A DNA stretch of 64,000 nucleotides, from NCBI GenBank assembly GCA_023101725.1, contig JALJCO010009074.1:496001-560000 (forward strand). Reading direction: 5' to 3'. The notes beneath the pieces were generated by a model that was given only the letters and a program-made list of their open reading frames with translations, made no database searches and was not told the origin of the DNA. A program made the position numbers and the translations under genes. Source of the DNA: Atherinomorus stipes. Its lineage: Eukaryota; Chordata; Actinopteri; Atheriniformes; Atherinidae. Every line of letters begins with the position of its first letter. Position 1 is the stretch's first letter. Shown one piece after another: positions 36,754 to 45,700 of this stretch.

Positions 36754-37251
36754 CTAGCCCTCACCAAGTCCAGATACTTTACTGTAAGGGTTCTCCAGGA
36801 GGTAGCGGTACCTGTTGTAGTGCTCCAGCATGTACTTGGGAGCGTACATATGCTCTTTGGGATCCGCAGGTGGATACTCCTGCAGGGAGCCATCAAACCA
36901 GCCCCCTGTCCGGATCAGTTCGCGTATGTAGTTGAGGTCACGTTTGTCCTCGTAGTCGCCCCACCGAGGGAAGTCTCCATTTTGTGCTGACACCAGCTTG
37001 AAGTAGATTCCTTCAGGCGTGAAGCACCAGGAGCAGTGCCACCCGGCAAAGTGGAAGGGGCTGCCCACCGACCACTGCACCAGGATGTGTCCAGTGTCGT
37101 TCTCATACTTGCGGAAACCAGGCATGGTGTAATATTCGCGCCGGCGCAGTTTGATGCCGTCGCCGTCGTAGACGTCGCGGAGCATTCCCAGAGTGCAGCC
37201 TGATATCACCTCCAATGACCCAAACTGCTTCCAGAAAAAGCCGTACAAAGA
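36754..37251 (-). CDS. mgat3: mgat3 terminal coding exon 4 (residues 459-623 and stop)
   Basis: The acceptor CTGTGTCCAG has AG at 37253-37252; the first codons give SLYGFFWKQ, continuing HMRK of the previous exon exactly as in mammalian GnT-III. This is the best conserved part of the enzyme: VISGCTLGMLRDVY, HILVQWSVGSPFHFAGWHC, SWCFTPEGIYFKLVSAQNGD, PRWGDYEDKRDLNYIREL, GGWFDG and EYPPADPKEHMYAPKY. The stop is TAG at 36756-36754. The C-terminus after NPYSK is short (VSGLGEG), whereas the human tail is longer and basic. Confidence 0.97.
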   Translation of the reverse strand, partial: SLYGFFWKQFGSLEVISGCTLGMLRDVYDGDGIKLRRREYYTMPGFRKYENDTGHILVQWSVGSPFHFAGWHCSWCFTPEGIYFKLVSAQNGDFPRWGDYEDKRDLNYIRELIRTGGWFDGSLQEYPPADPKEHMYAPKYMLEHYNRYRYLLENPYSKVSGLGEG

Positions 37252-40200
37252 CTGGACACAGAAAAAAAGGACAATGATTTACAAACTACTTCAAATACGG
37301 TTGAGAAATCACATGTGCTCATCTCTATTACTAAGAGAAGAATGAAATTTCATGCACACACACACTCTACCATTTTTTTGGATATATTTCTGCTACCTTG
37401 CGCATGTGGATGGCGAAAGGCTCTGTCCAACCATCAAACAGCTTGAGGAAAAGGACACCTTCACGGGCTGGGATTTCATCTGCATCGTTAATGATGAAGA
37501 CATCATCTGATCTTACACCCACCACCCTGGACATGCCGTTGCGTGTCAGGAAAGTACGCAAATAGTCATCTGCGATCCAGCCATCCTGCTTACCCCCGTC
37601 TGGGAAGTGGTCAAGGAATACGTAGAGGATCTTGTGACGTATGTAGTCGTATGTACCATTAAGGAGGAGTCTCAGAAAACTGGGGAAATTACAAATAGGA
37701 GAAAATATTAACAAAAAATGAACCACTTTTCAATGTTAAATGTAGGTATTTTCCTTACTAAGCCAAGAAACGACTGCTTTTCATTCTTTTCAACATGGTG
37801 AGCTGATTCGTTAGCAACCACTGAGAGATTACATGGGCTGCTTGAGTTTATCCATCATGATGTTTTAAAGCCCATTCATACCGTATGGTAAATACGGATA
37901 CACTTTCATCCGTATCCGGGGTCGTTTCGTCCATCAGTATGTCTGTTGGAGAGAGCTTACGAATCCAGAGCGCTCTGGACGAAACAAAACACTACGACCG
38001 GAAATCGTGGCGGCAGTATAGAGTCAGAGTTTACAGTTTACCCATTTGTGAAAATCAAAGAAGAAGAGTAGGAAGACGGCATTTAAAAATGTCAAAAGTT
38101 TGAATTACTTTGACCACTTTTAAGTGGTTGGACATGCCACCGCCACATACACTTATTTTTTTTTCTGTCTGTTCTGAAGTAGAGGCAGCAAAACTAACTC
38201 CTACCAACGTCATGTTCGCGATTGTCAATGGTGGTAAATTTCAACGCAACACTCCCCCTAGAGGGTGTACGGAGCAACATTCATAACGCTGAAACCGGAT
38301 GGAGGTATGTGGACCAGTAGCAGGGACGATGTTTGGTATGGACGGACCGATTTCGTTCATACCCGGTGGTATGAAGCAAGCTTAAGACCTAAGAGTTTTG
38401 TTTTTGGATTTTTTTTTTTTTTTGTTCAGGTAAAAATTTACTTTACAAAGCAATAAAGTGCACTCTTTTTTTTTTTAACCCATCTGTACTCTTCCCCCAA
38501 AAGTAGTAACACTACGTAGCAATATTTTCATTGCTTTATTTGCACAATCCTGAATTGTACATGAGCAGGTAGTTGACAAGATCCACATTAATATATCTTA
38601 CTCTGCCTATGGATGAGATTTGCCATTTACAAGAAAGCAAAGGCGTTGTTGATACTCTGAAAATCCGCTTTAAAAATTGTTTAAGGAAACTGACATTACT
38701 TAAGTTAGATTTAAGAAATGAATACATGGCTCTCTGGTGTGATACTCAGTTTATATAAAAGCATAAAACAGCATGAAAACTCTAAAGAGTACATTTAAAT
38801 TGCAGCTCTTTGTAGCTTTAATGCAGCTTTCACAGAAAATTGACCGAAACTTGGTGATTCTCCAAATCAATCACACTGCTCAGCAAGTTTTAGATAGTTT
38901 CAAAGAATGAAAACCAATGTTATTTGGTAAAGTTTGAAAAATACAAAACCAGCACAGCATTCATCTGTTAAGAAAAAAAAGATAGACATTAAGTAGAAAG
39001 ACTAAAAACAGGTCAGGAAGGCAGTTTTTTTACACATAATATCTTCCAGTACAAAAAAACACTTTTTATTCACCAAACTGACTGAAAGAACAACTCAATT
39101 AACCTGTTGACATGCACAGCAAAAGACCGTGTTCACTGAATGTAGCCGCTTTCATGCTGTGTCACATCCTATGATTGAACACACCAATCTCTCCCTTCAA
39201 GGCTACACGCAGAGTCAATCATGCTGATTGTCATTATCTGCCGTAAAATTGCTCTCAAGGTGTTACATGATGTTGCCAAAGGAATCTTACTGTAATTGTT
39301 ATTCACCACACTGATTCTCCAGAAGCATTAAGCGTGGCCGTAAACAAATACTTAAAGCTGTGAATACAGCAGATACAAATGTAGGGTATAAATAAGGCAT
39401 GTTTGGTGTATAAACCATAAAGACCAGCAGAAATAAATCTGTATTCGGTTGCTTTTTTACCTTTCAAGCCTAAGTGGAAAGGTCACTCAGACAGACAAAC
39501 ACAAAGTCTTTTTTTTTTCAAAATATAAATGTACAGAAAAGCTTGATTTCTTTCATTAAAAGCTGAAAGTCTTTTCCTCTTTGAGGGTTTTAATTAGGGG
39601 TGGAACTTTAATGCGTTAATTACCCTTAATTAATCAAGGGAAAATTAACATGTTAAATTAACTAACGCATTTAATGGCAGTTTGCATTAGAAGTGGAACC
39701 TTTGTTAGGTCCGATTTTTTTGGTACAACCGATTATGCTGATGGACACGGCAAAACTCTGACTTTGGCTGTGTCCGTGTCCTTTCCTCGTTTTGTCCGCA
39801 TATGGGGTGGTGTAGAAAAAAGTGTGCCTAAAGTTCCCCAGTTGTGGCTTCGTGGTGCGGGACAATTGCTCAATGCATGGGGGGAGGCTGAATGGATGAG
39901 GTGTTGAAATCGAGCGAGAAAAAGGAGAGAAAAGAGAAAAGAGATTAAACAAACATAAGTAAATAAAATATTATTTAAAATTTAGATTTGATTTGGAATT
40001 ATCTTTTGTGGGGTGCCGTGTGGTTGCCCGGTGACGCTGGTGTCACAGATTTGCGGGGGGGAAAAGTGTCGCTTGTGTCCGAATAAGGCAGAATGAGGGC
40101 ACTAGATGGTTGCTGTGTGCGCCCTATGTAGTGAATGAGGGGTTAGGGAGTAGGGAGGACATTCGGCACACAGCCAAAGGCAACCACAGCGGCACTCATG

Positions 40201-42619
40201 ACGCACGAAAAGATTTAATTCCAAATCAAATCTGTAATTTTAAATGAAGGTATTTTATTTACTTATATGGTGTTTAATCTCTTTTCTGTCGTTTTTTCTC
40301 TCTTTTTTCTGCCGCTCGATGCGTGCAACACCTTGCGCCATTCAGCCTCCCCTGACCGCAATGCATTGCTGTCTATATTGTCCCGTCTAGGGACCATCGA
40401 AGCTCACTAGTTTTCAAGATGCATTGTGGGTTACTTTGAGTGCACTACTTTTTTCTTTCTTGACATTCGGACACCCCTACAAAATGGCGTGATCCCTATA
40501 TGGGGCCCTATGTAGGGAATAGAGAGGACATTCGGACACAGCCTTTGTTGCTATATAGCATGGCTGCACATTGGAGGGCCAAAAATGACTTTGGGTTGAC
40601 GGTCGCGGGCCAAAACTAAAAATTCAGTGTTGCAGTGTATGAAATTCCATCAGGCTAGGAACAAATATCAATACACTGAAATATAGCAATACTTTCATAT
40701 GCAAGGTTCAAGGAGTCTTTATTGTCCCCGCAGAGCAATTTCTTGTGCAACTAGCAGTGCTAAAACACAATTAAACAACAGCAGTCACTCAGTCAACAAC
40801 AAAGACAACAGATAGGAAACAACAGCATGACAGGTTAGTCACTTGTTTAGGACAAATGGGTGTTGCAGATTTCATATTGATATTTCAAAACGCGATATTA
40901 ATCTATTTTACCAACGAAATCTCACGAGATTTCATAAGAGAACGATGAAATCTTGCTAAATTTCACGAAAACCAGTGAGATTTCATAACCACGAAATCTT
41001 GCAAGATTTCATTTCGAAAAAATCGATAAATACAGCGTTTTTAAATATCGATATATCTGCATATGAAAATATAACGATATTTCAATGTATCAATATTTTA
41101 TCCCACCCCTAAAATTAATTATGCTTTGCCTATAACATAATTGTCAAAAATAAGACCTCATACAAAGTACTGTTGAAAAGAAATAACCCTATTTTTTTTT
41201 TTACAGCCAGAAACTACTGAATGTCCAGAGAGACCTTTGAAAACATTTGTTACCATAAATTCAAACCTCCATGACACCAAAAATATACAGAAAAAAGATT
41301 ATACTCCTTTGAAATTGTGACTTTTTGCATGGATATTACGCATACTGCTTTAAAAATCAATATATGTGAGCAAGTACGCATGTTCCAGACTACTTTTAAA
41401 CTTTCTCTTGTCAGTGTGCTGCTGCCTTTGATTTATCTCTGACATTTGACAATATTCTCATTAATTCTCTGATCATGGGCTTCCAGATCTGAGCTGATAG
41501 AAGAAAACCAGCCCCTCCCCCTCCCCACAATATAATGTGAAGTGCAACAATGAATAAATATCTCTTCACACTTTTCACATTGCTCAGAAAATCAAAATTT
41601 TAAAAAGGATGACAATTGGCAACGGGCCAAAAAGAATAGCTCACGGGCCAACTTTGGCCCCCGAGCCTCAAATTGGACAGCCCTGCTATACAGTATTTAG
41701 CAATTTTTCAGACTAATCTGATTACTTTTTCTTGTATGAAGCACCAACTAAAGGGGGTAGTGGTTTGAAAGCAGCTTTGGGTTTCTCCTGCAAAGCAGCA
41801 GCTTTCTTCCCCTAATCGCAGAATCTAGGCGAGAAAAGCTTAAAACTGGGATTTTCAACTTCTGCACATCTGATCTTAAAAATTCCAGCTGTAGGGGTAG
41901 AAAGTGTCTAAAATAATAAGGAAACAATGTTTGGGAGAAGCTTGGGGTCTCCCCTGAGTAGCAGCACCTTTCTTTCCCCAATCACAATATTTAGGTGAGA
42001 AATGTTTAATACTGGGATTTTGAACACAGAAACTAAATGTGTGCAAAATACAGTATGTTAAATTAATCCTATTTTGCATAACGCATGTAGTTTGGTGGGT
42101 AACTGACATTCCAGACAAATAATAGTTTCATCATGCATGGCTAGTGTTGATCAGGTAAGTTCTCCGACGACTTTTTAGTCAAATCCTTTGGCTTATAGAC
42201 TTTCACAAAATAACTGATTGACTGTGTGTTAAAGCCCAAATTACACAAAAATAACTTAATGAGTTAAAATAATTTTGCCCCCCCCCCCCCAGTTTAAAAA
42301 GTCCCATCCACGCCACTAAGCCAGTTTAAGAGTTAAGGTTTTTTAAATGGTATACTTTAACTTTTCTGTAGGTCTGTTCAGTTTTGACCAGAGATGATTT
42401 GTATTTCTTTTCTGCGTTCTTAAAAAGTTTAAATATAATCAAATGCATTTGGTCAGACAATAATAGAGCTTGAGTTTACAATTGTAATGCTTATGTCTAT
42501 TATTGCACTCAGTTGTCCTTGAAAATCTTTTCAAATAAAGAAAATGTTACTTTTTGGGGCAATCTTTACAATACGATATATCAAGATTAATTAATTACAA
42601 AGCCTCTAATGAGATATAT

Positions 42620-42702
<83 letters not shown>

Positions 42703-45700
42703 TTTTCCCCCCAATCGAGTCCCACCCCTAGTTTTAAGATCTTAAGAAACAGAAAAAGTTAAAACAGTCAATTTCTGCAAAAAGTTCTCAGTTTTAAAAG
42801 TCTGTCTCAGCATGCCTTAAGTGACTCTTTACACTTCTATTTGTCAGTTGTACTCTCTCAAAATGCAGCATTGACAGTCAAAAGGATGTTTTTATCAGCA
42901 AAGCAGAAGATGTTAGGGTCAGTGGTCAAACCCTGTCTTTGATATGTGACATTTGCCTCAGTGGACCTTAGCTTACTTGATACTTGCTCTCAGGCATTTA
43001 TTTATAGACTACGTTATCTGAACTGCTGACATCATTAAAAGGAAACACTGGCACTACCAGTCATCCAAACCACTCCAGATCAGACACTACACTTCCTCAA
43101 GTCCCCAGCAATGCACAAGTCTGAAGTGAACGATTATGATGGAATGATGGCACAGCATAAACTTGAATTCTTGTATGCATACTCCTCCCATGAGAGTTCT
43201 GTATAACTTGTCCTGCTACTTAGTCTTTAATCCAGTTTGAAACTTTGCTGTGCATGCTTTTTTAATTTTACATTCCAATTCTATCACACAGAAAGACTCA
43301 GCTACCAGCAACAAGCAGCTTAAAATCCAAGTTTCTGTTTTCTCTGCATGTGTACATGCACCCCTGCCCAGAAAAAAAGTGAATTGATCAACAGTGTCTT
43401 ACCTTAGAGGCCGTTTCTCTCCATAGGCAGTGAAGTTTGACTCACATATAAGGAACAAATCTACAGCCTGTGCAAGCTCATGAAAGCGTACATGGAGCAG
43501 GTCAAACTCATGGTTAACATTGATGGCATTGATCACCCGGCGTGGGGTCTCTCTGGGCGTCAGTCGCTCCTTGGTTGGCAGATTGGAGTGGTACACCATA
43601 GTGGGAACCCCACAATAAGGCCCATGCCATCCCGGCCGACAAACACACTTGACCAGCCTTTTCCCGTTGCCCCTGGCTCTCGCCTTAGCCTTTGGAGCCA
43701 CGGAGGGCTGCTGGTGCAGTTGCAGAGGTTTCCGCTGTGCCGCAGCCCCAGCTTGACCTGCTTCCCCTGCTCCGTTAGCCGCAGCACCTCCTAATTTTAC
43801 AGAGTACTCCTTTGGAGCGGCCACCTCTGTCCCCTGCCTGAAGCAAAGGGCTCCAGCTTTGGTACGGACAAAGTATGGTGTTTTGTCATCTTGAAGTTGG
43901 TGAGTGCGAGTATGAAGGTCCCCCATGGATTGTATGGGGTCTGACAGTTTATCTGTGAGGATCCTCACTCTGTGTTCTTTTCTTATTACTGGTGCTTCTG
44001 GGAGGTCTGGTCCATCGGGTTTGGCGTGGTGGTCTTCAACTCTTCCCTGGGGAAAAAGTAAATACAAATAAATACACAAAATGGTTGGACTAAGGTTTCT
44101 TCTAATAAACACCCAGTTTCTTAATACCTGCCATTCGTCATGACTTTAAATGCGTACCAACAGTCTGAAATCAAATCAATAAAAAAGGTTCTGTTGTATT
44201 ATCTTTGCACTTCTGATTGAAAAATCAACATGCACCATGGAACCTTATAATGGAAAACATTTTGACTTTAAACAGTAGAACAAACAAAGCGTGTTACTGA
44301 TGGCTGCATTACACTAAGAGGATACTCTTCCTTTGTGCACAGGTGCAGAAGCTGAATGCATCCTATAAATACACCTGAGCTTAACATAATATGCTTAAGT
44401 ACACTTTAAGTTATACCATAACTGCAATGTTCAACAATGGTTTCACTCATACATGTCAGAACCTACTAACTTGGCATGTGGTGTACCCCAAGGTTCAGTT
44501 TTAGGACCGATCCTTTTCCTTATATAGATTCTGCCACTAGGTCAGATAATCCAGCAGTACCCTAACACTTCATATCATCTCTATGCTGATGATGTACAGC
44601 TGTATTGTTCTTTCAAGCCTATTGACTTTCATAGTTTGTCATCTCTGATGAAATGCTAAGCAAGCATTAAACAGTGGCTATATACAGGTACCACTATTTA
44701 AAGCCAAAAGCAGATAAAAATGGAAATCTTTAAGATTGCCCTTGACAGCTGCATCCATGACCAAGCTTTATATACCTGGGCATCATCTTTAAAGGGACTA
44801 GAGGCAGGAATTGAGAAAGAATAAACATGCATGTCCAGTTTTTCAAAGCCAATAGTTGATAAAGCGTTAAACAAAAAGAACGAGCCCACCCACGTCTCTC
44901 TCCATTGCCTTTAAAAGGCTGTGTGCTGCATAATGTGCTGCGATTCGGTGGCCAAATTTTCTGCAAAGTCCTGCGGATGCGACGTCAACTGATGCTGCTT
45001 ACATATCCTCGACAATTTGATACAGGAAGGAAACGGTCGCAATGAATTCAAACACTGAAAGGGATAGTTATGGATTCTCCTGCCATTAGCAAACAATCCA
45101 GATCAATAGAAAGACACTAAAAAGTGGCGCTACGAAGAAAAAGACGATCAGCGTGGTAAGCGTTATAGCTTCAGTTTGTGCACGCTACCGTGCTGGCTTG
45201 GCTGGTGGCTGCAGTTACCCGCAGCGCCAGTCGTGTCACTTGCGAGTCTAATTTCTTAACCCTGCCTCCAGTCTCTTTAACAAAGCCATCTTTGTAGCAC
45301 CATTCATAAGAGTTAATTAGGACCTGCTTCTTTCTAATTGAGAATTTTTAAAAATTTTAGTTCTCAGGTTTGAAGCCCTCTCTGGCCAAGCCCCATCATA
45401 CATTGCTGAGCTTACAGAAATCATCCCTTCTTGCAGTTTGAGGTCAGCTGGTCAAAAACTGCTTGTGGTTCCATAGTCCCATTTTATGTCATGACAGGGC
45501 TCTTCGAGCTGTAAAACCCAGACTATGGAGCGCTTTACTGGGCATATGCCACCCCTGGGTGAAATTGAGCCTCCCCCCGCAGTCCCCTGAGTTGGACAAG
45601 TGGGCAGAAGTGTTTTCTAACTGACCCAGTCATTCTCTGAATCTGGCAGCACTGACTTTAGCTTAGCTTAACTTAGCGTAGTTGCTGTAATCTGCCGTAT

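Larger units (their letters stand above)
37680..43402 (-). other. mgat3 intron 2 (5723 bp, phase 2)
   Basis: GT-AG intron between coding exons 2 and 3. It is largely made of mobile-element sequence: a MITE-like element near 37868-38390, a foldback element at 39766-40543, a hAT-like element at 40562-41686 with nested fragments, and a (TA)n/T/C microsatellite at 42616-42712. The stretches 38400-39590 and 42720-43400 show no feature I can name. Confidence 0.9.

Noticed and set aside
36625..36990. 121-codon plus-strand frame
   Set aside because: Mostly antisense to mgat3 exon 4.
43480..43794. 104-codon plus-strand frame
   Set aside because: Antisense shadow of the conserved mgat3 exon 2.
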